Notes: generated from the sequence alone by a model not told the origin. A stretch of DNA of 64,000 nucleotides from CAWDMN01 sp963803155 (GCA_963803155.1 CAWDMN010000063.1:1-64000), one strand, 5' to 3'; shown: positions 1-9,123, counted from the first letter of the stretch. A program made the numbers and translations.

Positions 1-41
1 TGACCCCCAGAACCTGAAGTCCAGAAAAAGGCGAGAATTTT

Positions 42-689
42 GTGCGAAAATCAAGCATGAACATCAAAGCAATTTACCGACTCATTAAAGCTGTCTTTAC
101 CAAGGTTGCACGGAGCATTGAATTGGCAAGATATGACGATTTCAATATTGCAGAATTCTTTAGAAAGCAAGGAGCGCAAATTGGAGAGAACAATCGAATT
201 GAAGTTCGGCACCTTAGTCAAGAACCCTTTCTGATCCGGATTGGAAATCATTGCACAATTGGTCCCAGTGTAGTTTTTCTCAATCATGACGGTGGGGTTT
301 GGCTCTTCTCCGAGGAAGATCCTTCCTTGCAGAAGTTTGGAACAATTGAGATTCTCGACAATTGTTTTATCGGATTGGGAGTCATCATATTGGGAAATGT
401 CACGATTGGTCCAAACTCAATCGTGGGTGCGGGTTCCATAGTTTCCAAGAATGTACCGCCCAATATGGTCGTAGCGGGAATTCCGGCCAGAGTGATTTGT
501 TCTGTCGACGAGTATAAAGAAAAGGTTATCCGGCAATGGAAAACTCTGAAGCCTCCTGGCTACTTCCAGGGCTTGGGAAAGGGGGTAAAACTTTCACCTA
601 GAGAAATCCAAAGGCTTAAAAGCCGGGATCACTTGTTGTTGAAAGAGCATCTGATTAAGACGCTCTGGCTCCCACATCCGGGAAAATGA
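42..689 (+). CDS. Hexapeptide-repeat acyltransferase (LbH family)
   Basis: Probable sugar O- or N-acyltransferase that decorates a polysaccharide precursor in the cytoplasm. Residues about 60-155 show the left-handed beta-helix pattern, with repeated hydrophobic-G-x-x-x-x hexads. They close with VVAGIPARVI near residue 142, the usual end of the helix in maltose/xenobiotic O-acetyltransferase relatives. NHDGG near residue 81 carries the likely catalytic His. A charged tail of about 60 residues follows the helix. The GTG start at 42 is preceded by AAGGCGAG, and an in-frame stop lies at 15-17; an ATG at 57 is an alternative. The stop overlaps the ATG of a 40-codon ORF (ATGA). The acyl donor and sugar acceptor cannot be told from sequence. 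Confidence 0.85.
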   Translation: MRKSSMNIKAIYRLIKAVFTKVARSIELARYDDFNIAEFFRKQGAQIGENNRIEVRHLSQEPFLIRIGNHCTIGPSVVFLNHDGGVWLFSEEDPSLQKFGTIEILDNCFIGLGVIILGNVTIGPNSIVGAGSIVSKNVPPNMVVAGIPARVICSVDEYKEKVIRQWKTLKPPGYFQGLGKGVKLSPREIQRLKSRDHLLLKEHLIKTLWLPHPGK

Positions 690-808
690 AGAGGGCCAAA
701 AAATGGTTTAGAAAGAAAACTCTAGCGTGGTGCGGAAAAATTCTAAAATTCCGCAATCGGGGCCCGCGAAGTGAGCTTATTGTGTTGATTAAAAACATGA
801 TCGGCTAA
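686..808 (+). CDS. Small 40-residue basic ORF coupled to the acyltransferase
   Basis: A 40-codon reading frame starts at the ATG of an ATGA overlap with the preceding acyltransferase stop. The product is very basic at the N-terminus (MKRAKKWFRKK) and is not recognised. It could be a genuine small protein. More likely it is the N-terminal stub of a larger gene whose remainder was lost, since the region between it and the deacetylase at 876 is AT-rich and empty. The 4-base overlap is the main support. Confidence 0.3.
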   Translation: MKRAKKWFRKKTLAWCGKILKFRNRGPRSELIVLIKNMIG

Positions 809-875
809 ATATTATCAAAAAAAAATACAAATTGACCTCAAAATAATTTGGAATATCTTATAGAAAATTTGAAAT

Positions 876-1814
876 ATGTCAGTCAAAGAACGAATTGCCC
901 CAATACTCCATAATGTAGGATACCACACTGGAGTCTCGCGGTTTCTTGCTCGGCGTGTGAAGCTGATGAGGATTATCATGATCCATGGAATCGGAGGCCC
1001 AGATTGCCCTGAGGGGGAGTTTATTGCTCAGACGGCTTTCTTGAATCGTAATTTTCAAGTCGTTCCGCTAATTGAAATTGTGAGAAAGCTCATTAATCCT
1101 AGTAATTGCACGGGCCATGAGGTAGCTTTGACCTTTGATGATGGATTGCGAAGCAATGTTACAATTGCCTATCCTATTTTAAAATCGATGAACCTTCCTG
1201 CCACATTCTTTGTCTGTCCCGCTTTGATTGAGAAACACTGTTGGTTGTGGAATCAAGAGATGCGGGCCCGGCTGCAATCCATGCACAGCCTCGAAAGAAC
1301 TGAGTTGGCTACAATGTTGAAGGTGTCAAGTGCTGAAGTTGAAGGAATTGTAGAATGGATGAAGAGTCTATCGCTCCAAGATCGACTTCATGCTGAAGAT
1401 GTGATACGCAATGCAACCTTTTTTTTTCATCCGACTCTCGAACAAACAAGAAGATACGAGATTATGGGATGGGATGATTTGACCTCGTTGGATCAGAAGT
1501 TAATAACAATTGGTTCACACACGATGACCCACCCTATTCTAACAAGTTTGCCTGTTGACCTTCTAGATTATGAGATCGATGAAAGCAAGAGAGTCCTTGA
1601 AAGGAAGCTAGGCAGGCAGATCAACCATTTCTGCTATCCCGGTGGGAATTATGACGGTCGGAGTGTGGAATATGTGAGGAAAAACTTCGACTCAGCTGTC
1701 ACTACAGAAATTGATTTCGTTCGGCCTGGTAAATGCCTTCATAAATTGCCCCGACTACCGATTGCACATAAACTACAGCTTCTCACTTGGCGAATGCACA
1801 GGCCTTCCGGCTAA
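876..1814 (+). CDS. Polysaccharide deacetylase (NodB homology domain)
   Basis: Predicted metal-dependent carbohydrate esterase family 4 enzyme that removes N- or O-acetyl groups from a surface polysaccharide. The NodB motif LTFDDG lies at residues 85-90 (catalytic and metal Asp pair). The zinc His pair is in SHTMTHP at about 214-220, and FCYPGG lies at about 256. At 312 residues it is slightly long for the domain, with an insert between motifs 1 and 2. No signal peptide is visible, so it is probably cytoplasmic or peripheral. The upstream spacer is AT-rich without a strong ribosome-binding site. An attC-like hairpin lies 43 bases after the stop. The family call is secure; the substrate is unknown. 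Confidence 0.9.
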   Translation: MSVKERIAPILHNVGYHTGVSRFLARRVKLMRIIMIHGIGGPDCPEGEFIAQTAFLNRNFQVVPLIEIVRKLINPSNCTGHEVALTFDDGLRSNVTIAYPILKSMNLPATFFVCPALIEKHCWLWNQEMRARLQSMHSLERTELATMLKVSSAEVEGIVEWMKSLSLQDRLHAEDVIRNATFFFHPTLEQTRRYEIMGWDDLTSLDQKLITIGSHTMTHPILTSLPVDLLDYEIDESKRVLERKLGRQINHFCYPGGNYDGRSVEYVRKNFDSAVTTEIDFVRPGKCLHKLPRLPIAHKLQLLTWRMHRPSG

Positions 1815-1856
1815 TTCTAAAAAGCAATTGCGCATTTCTGTGCGGCGAGTAATTGA

Positions 1857-1923
1857 CTAACGAGGCTGCGCCTCAGACCGCACTCTGGACATGCCTAATA
1901 GGTATAAAGCGCAGTTTCGTTAG
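1857..1923. repeat. Imperfect inverted repeat resembling an integron attC site
   Basis: CTAACGA at 1857-1863 pairs with TCGTTAG at 1917-1923. The stem continues for 15 pairs in all, including two G-T wobbles, around a 37-base centre with further short self-complementarity. GTTAGAT at 1919-1925 fits the integron R' consensus GTTRRRY, and the opposite arm fits its complement with one mismatch. The site lies just after a stop codon, as cassette sites do. No integrase or second site is seen nearby, so a transcription hairpin or a miniature element is also possible. Confidence 0.3.
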
Positions 1924-2004
1924 ATAATTACGATTGGAATTGTTCGTCATTTGCAAAGTGATTGTAATGGCATTGTAAATTTATGTCATTAGGTGCATAA
2001 TATA

Positions 2005-2040
2005 GTAGACTTATCCACTTATAAGTGATAATATGTCTAC
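2005..2040. repeat. Palindromic IS630 end region
   Basis: GTAGAC at 2005-2010 and GTCTAC at 2035-2040 flank the perfect palindrome CACTTATAAGTG at 2016-2027. The block lies directly before the IS630-type transposase start. A very similar sequence recurs without a transposase at 15,762-15,790. This suggests it belongs to the left end of the element. No matching right end was found. Confidence 0.5.
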
Positions 2041-2994
2041 ATGAAAGAACAAGCGGATGGCAGATCGTTGTCGCCCTCGGCACAAGAAGTGATTCGGATG
2101 AAAGCGGTGAAGGCTGTGCAAGGGGGCATGAGTCAAAAAGAAGTGATGCAGGTATTCGGGATTTCACGGGCGGCTCTGGCCAAATGGTTGTCGGTCATCC
2201 GAGAGAAAGGGATGAAGGGACTGAAGGCCCGCGACCGAGGCCGCCCCAAAGGGCAAGGGCAATTGGACTCTCGGCAAGTAAAAGAAATCATGGAGCTGAT
2301 CATCAACCAGATGCCGGATCAATTGAATCTGCCTTTTATGTTGTGGACCCGACAAGCGGTGGCCAATTTGGTGATGCGCCGATATGGCATCCAAGTCAGC
2401 CGTTTTACCATGGGGCGTTGGTTGAAACACTGGGGGCTGACACCACAGAAGCCGATTCGCCGGGCGCTGGAACAAAATCCGGAGTTGGTTCAGTGTTGGC
2501 TGGAGGTGGAATATCCTCAAATTCGACGAGAGGCGGGCCAAGAAAGGGCAGAGATTCATTGGGGCGATGAAATGGGGTTGCGTTCGGACCACCAGGCGGG
2601 AACCAGTTATGGGTTGAAGGGAAAAACGCCGGTGATTCCAGTTTCGGGACAGCGTTGGCAATTTAGTATGATCTCGACCGTGACCAACCGGGGCCGCCTG
2701 CGCTGGATGCTGTATAAAGGTGGATTCAACAACGAAGTGTTCTTGAAATTCCTGGGGCGGCTGCTGAAAGGTTGCCGGTCGAAGGTTTATCTGATTGTGG
2801 ATGGGCATCCCGTTCATAAATCAAAAGCCGTGGAGAAGTGGGTGGAAAAGCGGGCAGAGCGGATTCGCTTGATTTTCCTGCCCGGCTATAGTCCTGAACT
2901 CAATCCCGATGAATACCTGAATAACGATGTAAAGGCAAATGCCGCAGGCAGATTACGATCCATCACTGCACAAGAGATGATGGAGAATGTATAA
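2041..2994 (+). pseudogene. IS630-family transposase, C-terminally frameshifted
   Basis: DDE transposase of the IS630/Tc1-mariner superfamily. A helix-turn-helix occupies residues about 12-60 (SQKEVMQVFGISRAALAKWL), followed by a winged-helix region. Catalytic acidic positions lie in HWGDEMGL, LIVDGHPVHKS and LNPDEYLNNDVK. The reading frame stops just after EMMENV, about 40 residues short of the usual end. The missing tail can be followed in the -1 frame (NSYLTTTKKFPE) until a stop at 3030. The copy is therefore probably inactive. It sits between the deacetylase and an IS3 fossil, and its right terminal repeat seems lost. Confidence 0.8.
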
Positions 2995-3073
2995 ATTCGT
3001 ATTTGACTACGACCAAGAAATTTCCTGAATAAGTGAAGTTGCGCTGCCCCCAATATAAGGGCCAAACAAAATG

Positions 3074-4278
3074 TTAGGTTTTAGTGAAACTCATCATACC
3101 AGAGTCATTGAGTTGGGAATACAAGAATGAGTTCTTCTCAGTTTTGGAGAAGAGAAAAGGGTTCTCCGGCTGGGGCTGCTGGGGGGAGAACAGCCCCAGC
3201 GCGGTGCGCGCCATAAATTCGGCCGGGGTTTGATATTCCAAGCTGCTTTGGAGCTGTTGTTCATTGTAGTATTTTCGAAAACCACTGATAGTGCTTCAAG
3301 CATCAGCCAAGTGGTAAAACCATTCCTGGTTCAGGCATTCATCGCGGAGCTTGCCGTTAAAACTATCCGCATGGGCGTTTTGTCAGGGGCTACCTGGCTT
3401 GATATAGATCGTCTGAATCTGTTGTTCTTTCAGCCAGCCTTGAAGAACTTGGGAAATGAATTCCGGACCATTATCACTGCGCAAATACTCTGGGGCTCCC
3501 CACTGGTCAATTAATCCAGATAGGATCTGGATGACCTGATGGGCTGAAAGGGAAGTAGCCACTTCAATGGCCAGGCAATAACAACTATATTCTTCGACCA
3601 CCGTTGAGATTTTCAGCTTTTGCCCATTGGAGCAGGCGTCGAAAACAAAGTCATAGGTCCAGACTTGATTGAAGGCAGTTGTTTTTTGGGGAACGGCAGA
3701 CGTCACCAGCCGCTTTCGCTTTCGAGGCCGGTGGGGTAATCCCAGTTGATGTAACTTCCAGAGCCGATGAACCAGTTTGTGGTTGATGACTCCCATTTCG
3801 CGGCGAAGAGCAGCCCAGGCCCGTCGGTATCCATAACGGGGATGGGCTTGAATGATCTTTTTCAGGCACTCCACAACCTCCTCGTCGTTACGAGGATGGG
3901 CTGGATAAGCATAGCTGGATCGGTGAAGGGATACCAGCTGACAAGCCCGGCGTTGAGACAGCTGTTTTTCCACCAGGAAATCCGCTGCGACTTGCCGTTG
4001 CGGAGTGCTCACCATTTTTTTTCGAGCAACTCCTTCATGGCGTCGATCTCCAAATCTCGTTCGGCCACGATGCGTTTTAATTGGGAGTTTTCCCGTTCGA
4101 GTTGTCGGAGGCGTTGAGCTTCGTTCAGGCTTAATCCACCGTATTTTTGACGCTAACGATAAAAAGTTTGTTCGGTGATCCCATGTTGACGGCTCAGTTC
4201 CCGGATCTCGCGGCCTGACTGCTCCGCTTCTTTGAGAATTTTAATGATCTGCTCTTAACTGAACTGTTTCTTCTTCAT
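3074..4278 (-). pseudogene. IS3-family element: orfA and orfB both interrupted by stops
   Basis: Degenerate IS3 transposase on the minus strand. OrfA runs 4278-4009 (KKKQFS at the start, a leucine-zipper-like LRQLERENSQLKRIVAERD) with in-frame TAA and TAG. OrfB starts at 4015, overlaps the orfA end and reads cleanly to 3383: HTH_21 domain, then the rve integrase core with the first Asp in VWTYDF and the second in LRSDNGPEF. A TGA then replaces Trp in the conserved PGSPW motif. The frame continues as NGKLRDECLNQEWF, with a second TGA before STISGF, and ends at the TAA at 3074-3076. Four nonsense changes make this a clear fossil. Terminal repeats could not be defined. Confidence 0.85.
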
Positions 4279-4428
4279 GTCGGAATTCCTTCCTCCTGTT
4301 CGGGAATTCCAACATTTATTTTGGCTCAGTTTTTGGAGAGCAGGTCAAAGTGCTATTTCCATGCCCCTTTGGTTCGTTAGGTCATGGAAGATTTTTATAT
4401 CTACTAACAACTGCACTGACTAATAATA

Positions 4429-5622
4429 ATGATTAGATTGTTAATTTGTGAATCAGGCGGAGGATACGGAGGATCTGCATCGTACCTTTATGGCTATCTG
4501 CAGCATTTCAACCGGGAAATTTTCAATCCCATTGTACTCCTTAAACATGATGCCAAAGGCCCATTTGTCGAAAAAATAAGGAGCTTGGGGGTGCAAATAG
4601 TCTTGGGAAAGCCAATTAAGGATGAAAATCCCACATTAGAAAGGAACATCTGGCTATGGCATCTTCTCAGGATACTTTTTAGATTTTTTTGCGTCAATAT
4701 GTGGCCAATTGTGGACATCTGCAGAATATTAAAAAAATATGACATAAATATTGTCTTACTTAATCAAGAGGTAATTTATCATTTTCCAGTTGTGATGGCG
4801 GCAAAAATCAGTGGTCTTCCATGTATAGTAAGAAAGGGCGGTGTTGGTACAGATGAAGGAAGGAAAATGCGAGGTTTCTTATCAAAGTTCCCTGATGCTT
4901 TTATCTGCTCATCAAATGCAGAATATCGGAATCATTTAGACTCAAAGTTCGCATTTAAAAAATTGGTTACCCTCTATGAAGGGGTAGACATAGATAACTT
5001 CTGTCCTGGACTTGGAGACGAACAACTCCGAAGTAAATTGGGGATCCATCCAAACCATCTTGTTATTATTTTGTTATCGCGGATTGTAGAGGGCAAAGGC
5101 CATGATGATTTAATCGATGCTGCGGCACGAGTTTTCGTGGAATTTCCAAAATGTATCTTTCTTGTTGTGGGCGACGGAGATCAAAGGTTAAAGAAAGAGC
5201 TGATGGATAAAGCCAAATTCCGACATATAGATAATCGCGTGATATTCACTGGTTGGAGGACTGATACGATCAATCTTTTAAGGATGGCGGACATGTACGT
5301 CCATTGCCCAAATAAATGGCGCGAGGGAATGGGAATAGCGACGCTTGAGGCGATTGCATGTGGGAAACCGGCGGTGATTACCGATAATTGGGGGCTCGCC
5401 GATACCGTTGAGGATGGCTTTAACGGGTTTGTTGTTCCCATTGGCGATACTGTTGCTTTGGCGAATCGTCTGTTGATGCTATTGAATAATGAAAAATTAA
5501 GAGTACAAATGGGGGAGCATTCACGTGAACGGGCGATAGCGCTCTTTGATATTCGAAAGAATGTAAATAAAATCGAGTCGCTTATGTGTGACGTTATCAG
5601 AGAGAAGGGCATTGCGTTATGA
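4429..5622 (+). CDS. Glycosyltransferase family 4
   Basis: Predicted retaining GT-B glycosyltransferase building the repeat unit of a surface polysaccharide at the inner membrane. The N-terminal half begins with LLICESGGGYGGSA, a glycine-rich acceptor-side loop. The C-terminal GT1/GT4 domain contains LLSRIVEGKGHDDLI (about residue 220) and VVGDGD. The E-x7-E-like nucleotide-sugar motif is in EGMGIATLEA near residues 299-308. At 397 residues it is the usual length. The stop overlaps the start of the next gene by 4 bases (ATGA), so the two are probably coupled. Donor sugar and linkage are unknown. Confidence 0.92.
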   Translation: MIRLLICESGGGYGGSASYLYGYLQHFNREIFNPIVLLKHDAKGPFVEKIRSLGVQIVLGKPIKDENPTLERNIWLWHLLRILFRFFCVNMWPIVDICRILKKYDINIVLLNQEVIYHFPVVMAAKISGLPCIVRKGGVGTDEGRKMRGFLSKFPDAFICSSNAEYRNHLDSKFAFKKLVTLYEGVDIDNFCPGLGDEQLRSKLGIHPNHLVIILLSRIVEGKGHDDLIDAAARVFVEFPKCIFLVVGDGDQRLKKELMDKAKFRHIDNRVIFTGWRTDTINLLRMADMYVHCPNKWREGMGIATLEAIACGKPAVITDNWGLADTVEDGFNGFVVPIGDTVALANRLLMLLNNEKLRVQMGEHSRERAIALFDIRKNVNKIESLMCDVIREKGIAL

Positions 5623-6791
5623 ATGGTTTGTACAATATTCGGGTAGTTCGGGGCAATGCGGAATTTTATGCTTTAAGAAACATATGGAATTCACTCTTGG
5701 GGAAAACGCTATCTGATACAATATTTCTCAGTTGGGAATGGAGTTACACCTGGTGGGAGTGTTTTGGAGAGGACAAAGAACTGTTTATCATTATTGTAGA
5801 ATGTGGGGCGGAAATAATTGGAATAGCCCCCTTATGCGCCTTAAAAAGCAGTTTCTTTGGGCTATCGCCCTTAAAGCATCTTGTGTTCTTGGGAAGTGTC
5901 GGTGTTTGCACTGAGTACGCTGATTTCATTCTCTGGCCTGGCAAGGAAAAAGAATTGATTTATGCCATACTTGATTTTCTGTATGCAAAGCCGGGTGTAG
6001 ATTGGGATGTGTTGAATCTTATTTCAATGAAGGAAGATGCGTTGAACTTGAAGAATCTCATGGAATATGGCAGCGACAGGCAGATAGAGTACCTGATTTA
6101 TGATACGAGGCTTTCTCCTTACATAACTCTTCCGGGTAGTATGGAGGAGTATGTACGTTCTTCAAGTAAGAAAATGCGATGGAAATACAAAAAGTATAAA
6201 CAGACTTTGGAGGATAAATTTCCAGTCGCTTTGCACGAAACGAAAAACGCAGATAGCGTATTAGACGATTTCTCAGCAATTAAGCAGCTGCATCAGAAAA
6301 GGTGGAACAAATTGGGGGGGGCGGGAAGTTTTGCGCTAAGCCGGAGGGAATATTTGCAATTTCAATCGGGATTTGTGCAAAGAGCCTTCGAAAAAGGATG
6401 GCTATATTTGCTTTCTCTAAAAGTGAATGGGGAGCCGGTTGCGGGACAGTATAACTTTCATTACAAAAGAAAGATATACCAACATTCTACAGGGTTTAAT
6501 CCAGATTGGGAAGAATATAATATTGGGAGCGTACTGCAATTCCTTGCACTGGAGGATGCAATCGAGAATAAGAGGGCATATGAATTTGATTTTCTAAGGG
6601 GAACTGAGCCATATAAGTACTTTTGGACTAAGCTAAACCATACGAGCGTAGATGTTGCGATATGGAGATCAAAGGCGATCAATCGGCGCGTAACGATGGA
6701 GAGAAAATTGAGAAAGTTTGGAAAATTGTTTGTACCAAAGAGATTGGTCGAAAAGGTTTATGAACACTTTATAACATTAAGTAAGTCGTGA
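5619..6791 (+). CDS. FemAB/CelD-type GNAT acyltransferase
   Basis: Member of the GNAT-fold Acetyltransf_6 (BcsL/CelD) group, related to FemAB proteins that transfer acyl or aminoacyl groups. The central domain spans residues about 180-330. It includes the KMRWKYKKYKQTLE basic segment and a late YEFDFLRGTEPYKYFW block typical of the group. Such proteins recur in exopolysaccharide loci, including exosortase-linked ones, where their substrate is unproven. Translation is probably coupled to the GT4 gene through the ATGA overlap. Three distant paralogues form a tandem array at 31.7-35.2 kb. Confidence 0.85.
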   Translation: MNGLYNIRVVRGNAEFYALRNIWNSLLGKTLSDTIFLSWEWSYTWWECFGEDKELFIIIVECGAEIIGIAPLCALKSSFFGLSPLKHLVFLGSVGVCTEYADFILWPGKEKELIYAILDFLYAKPGVDWDVLNLISMKEDALNLKNLMEYGSDRQIEYLIYDTRLSPYITLPGSMEEYVRSSSKKMRWKYKKYKQTLEDKFPVALHETKNADSVLDDFSAIKQLHQKRWNKLGGAGSFALSRREYLQFQSGFVQRAFEKGWLYLLSLKVNGEPVAGQYNFHYKRKIYQHSTGFNPDWEEYNIGSVLQFLALEDAIENKRAYEFDFLRGTEPYKYFWTKLNHTSVDVAIWRSKAINRRVTMERKLRKFGKLFVPKRLVEKVYEHFITLSKS

Positions 6792-7114
6792 ACATTATTA
6801 TCTAGAGAAGACGGGACATGGATTTATTTGGTTTTTGGAAAGGTTGAAGTATTGCTAATCGTCAATGCGTGGATGAGCATATTGAAGCAAATGTGGAACG
6901 TGAATTGTTCACGAAGGTGAGGTCAGCGCTTAAGCTAAGGATGGCGAAGCAGGACTAGAAAAGTCGCGATTAGAATGATCTTGGATTCTAGCTCTTTTCT
7001 TATTCTTATGCTCTGTGCGCAAGACAACCACCATGAAAAAGACGCAGCGGAAAGTCTCTATTTTGTTTCAAATACTGGGATTCGATCAAATGTTGATCGG
7101 GTGATTGGAAGGAA
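6792..7114. other. Spacer between acyltransferase and flippase with one small ORF
   Basis: No clear gene. A 47-codon frame at 6975-7118 begins MILDSSSFLILML and ends in a GTGA overlap with the annotated start of the flippase. The frame may be a real small coupled ORF or the tail of a decayed gene. A second frame from 6819 contains one in-frame stop and no recognisable motif. Confidence 0.4.
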
Positions 7115-8656
7115 GTGAATGTGCAAGTGAAATCGAGTCATGATTTAGAAATTAGATCTTCAACCCATGAGAGCGGACGTTCAGCCCTAAAGGAGTTTTT
7201 TGTCCACTTTAGCCATTTTCTATCCGGCAATTTGAGTATGCAAATGTTGGGGTTGATTACTTTCCCGATATTGACCAGAGTATTAACGAAGGAAGAATAT
7301 GGGATTCTTGGCTTGGCGACTGTTACCATGGCTTTATTGGTTGCGGTCGCAAAAGCAGGGTTGTCAGATGGAATTATTCGCTTTTATGCAGAATATAGCG
7401 GAACAGAGCAAAAAAGGCTGATTTTTTCATCAACGGCATTTGTTCGCGGAGTTATTTTTGCCCTCTCGGTCGTTGTCATTTATGTAATCTGCCTTCTCAC
7501 GTTCTATCGCTCGTTAAAAATTGACGTTCGCTTCCTGTCCTGTTTTATTATTCTGGCGCCCTATCTCTTTATACGGCCGTTGAATATTATCGTAATGAAT
7601 TTCCTCCGGGTGAATGGGAAAAGCATTTTTTATAATCTGAACAGTGTTATTAACAAAATGCTCTCAGTTGCGTTATCCTTGTTTCTCCTATTATATATTT
7701 CCCGTGCCCTTGCGAGTTATTTTATCGGTGGAGCAGTTGTCGAATGGCTTTCTGGGTTGGTATTGTTTTATTGGTTTTTTCGCAATTATAAAATTTCTCT
7801 GTCTCATGTTTCGTGGGATTTAACTAGTATGTTGGTTAGATTTGGCGCGCCAGTGCTCCTGACAGAGATTGCATACCTGTTGCTGGCATATGTTGATCGA
7901 TACATGATTGTTTACTACCTTGGTGAAGCTTCCTTAGGCACCTACGCGGTGGGCTATACTTTAGCGAATTATGTTGCGGATATCCTCAATGTTTCAGTAG
8001 CTTATGCGATTCTGCCTGTGTATACAAAAATATTTGTGGAGGAGGGGAGAGAAAAAACAGAAGAATTCTTGGAAAAATGCACCCATTACTTGTTAATTGG
8101 CATGATTCCGATTAGCTTTGGCTTTGCCGCAGTATGTAGAGATGTGATTGTGTGGTTGGCCTCGAAGAAATATGAGTCTGCCGTTATGATAACTCCAATG
8201 ATCTTGGCTGGTACATGTGTACTCGGCTTTAATACTCTCTTTTATGCGGGGTTGTACTTACGCAAAAAGACAGTTCAAATTCTTTTGATTGTCATTTCCG
8301 GAGCACTAATCAAAATTTGCCTAAATCTGTTTCTGTTGCCTTTTATGGGGATTGAGGGAGCTGGATTAACGACGATGATATCATGCTTTTATGTAATTAT
8401 TCTTACCGCTATACTTTCATTTAGGCATGTTACTATTCGGATTAATATTGGCTCGCTTGCATATCATTTGTTGATGGGGTTCTTGATGTTTGTTGTCGTT
8501 AGGCATGTACATGTACGGGAAGGGTTTATCAATCTAGCGATAAAAGTGTTTATCGGTGTAATTGTTGTGCTGCCTGCAGTGCTGTTACGAGAAACGGAAT
8601 TGCGCGGATGGATTAAATCTTATGGCGGCAGGATATTGCAGAGGGGGGAATCCTGA
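7115..8656 (+). CDS. Polysaccharide flippase (Wzx/MATE-like)
   Basis: Predicted inner-membrane lipid-linked oligosaccharide flippase of the MOP superfamily. About twelve to fourteen hydrophobic helices span the protein. The first follows FFVHFSHFLSGNLSMQMLG, a typical start for polysaccharide synthesis flippases, and SFRHVTIRINIG lies in a late loop. Length (513) fits. The GTG at 7115 overlaps a small upstream frame, but GTG 7121 is better spaced from GGAAGGA at 7107-7113. The last codons (after ILQRG) run into an IS256-like terminus at about 8644, so the native C-terminus may have been replaced. It should act with the Wzy-like protein at 15,794. Confidence 0.9.
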   Translation: MNVQVKSSHDLEIRSSTHESGRSALKEFFVHFSHFLSGNLSMQMLGLITFPILTRVLTKEEYGILGLATVTMALLVAVAKAGLSDGIIRFYAEYSGTEQKRLIFSSTAFVRGVIFALSVVVIYVICLLTFYRSLKIDVRFLSCFIILAPYLFIRPLNIIVMNFLRVNGKSIFYNLNSVINKMLSVALSLFLLLYISRALASYFIGGAVVEWLSGLVLFYWFFRNYKISLSHVSWDLTSMLVRFGAPVLLTEIAYLLLAYVDRYMIVYYLGEASLGTYAVGYTLANYVADILNVSVAYAILPVYTKIFVEEGREKTEEFLEKCTHYLLIGMIPISFGFAAVCRDVIVWLASKKYESAVMITPMILAGTCVLGFNTLFYAGLYLRKKTVQILLIVISGALIKICLNLFLLPFMGIEGAGLTTMISCFYVIILTAILSFRHVTIRINIGSLAYHLLMGFLMFVVVRHVHVREGFINLAIKVFIGVIVVLPAVLLRETELRGWIKSYGGRILQRGES

Positions 8657-8905
8657 AATTAGTGGAAAAAAGAGCATGAACTCACATAGAACGGAGGCGT
8701 TTCAGCTGATGTAGTAAACATGGTTTAAGGATGCTATTCTTGGACAGAGAGTAACTTGGAAAGGGGAAAGAATGAATGGCAAAGAGGGAAGAAAAATGAG
8801 GCGACAAATTCAAGAGTAGGTTAGAAGGCTTAAGAGTCGGTTTGAATTGATCCAGATTGTGATTCCTCTGGGGATGAAAGCAATCGATGAAGATTAAAGA
8901 TTGGT
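8640..8905 (+). pseudogene. IS256-family relic (left end and transposase N-terminus)
   Basis: The stretch aligns by eye with the start of the intact IS256 element at 12,827. It shares GGGGAATCCTGAAATTAG against the element tip, GAGCATGAACTCAC, GGACAGAGAGTAA, AGTCGGTTTGAATTGATCCAG, and a 'cctctggggatgaaagca' segment. Many substitutions and small deletions break every frame. Similarity stops near 8900. The relic starts inside the last codons of the flippase gene. Confidence 0.75.
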
Positions 8906-9045
8906 GTACAAATAGGCAATCAGTCGGTTTTGGAACATAGAGGAGTCGCGAATAAAAGAAGCTTTTCACCGTTTGACCTTTCTGACTCCTTCTCTAATTT
9001 AACCGACGCCGATATTTTGGTTGTGTTGGCATAGAGGGGTGCCCA

Positions 9046-9123
9046 ATGGATGATCCGAAAAGAAAGAACCTGGAACTGCCTCCCTTTGGGCCACATTTGG
9101 CACTTGTATTGAGGAGAAAATGA
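9046..9123 (+). CDS. 25-residue ORF coupled to the ATP-grasp gene
   Basis: A short frame (MDDPKRKNLELPPFGPHLA, then LVLRRK) ends in an ATGA overlap with the next gene. The open frame extends upstream without a start to 8998. It may therefore be the C-terminal remnant of a gene destroyed by the IS256 fossil rather than a true small protein. Not recognised. A TTGGCAC-N5-TTGA sequence at 9098-9110, weakly like a sigma-54 promoter, lies inside it. Confidence 0.25.
   Translation: MDDPKRKNLELPPFGPHLALVLRRK

Noticed and set aside
2164..2817. Long minus-strand frame (217 codons) opposite the IS630 transposase
   Set aside because: It lies entirely within the transposase gene and has no recognisable motif; the plus frame has the catalytic residues.
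3383..4015. TGA codons in the IS3 orfB as evidence of a recoded genetic code
   Set aside because: Many confident genes in the window end in TGA at the expected place (e.g. at 687, 5620, 18418), and orfA also has TAA and TAG. Simple decay explains it.
4366..4382. GTTAGGT near the GT4 start as a second attC site
   Set aside because: No complementary CTAAC arm was found upstream within a plausible distance.
9098..9110. Sigma-54 promoter before the ATP-grasp gene (TTGGCAC-N5-TTGA)
   Set aside because: The -12 element lacks GC and the site is only 10 bases from the start codon. It also falls inside a coupled small frame.
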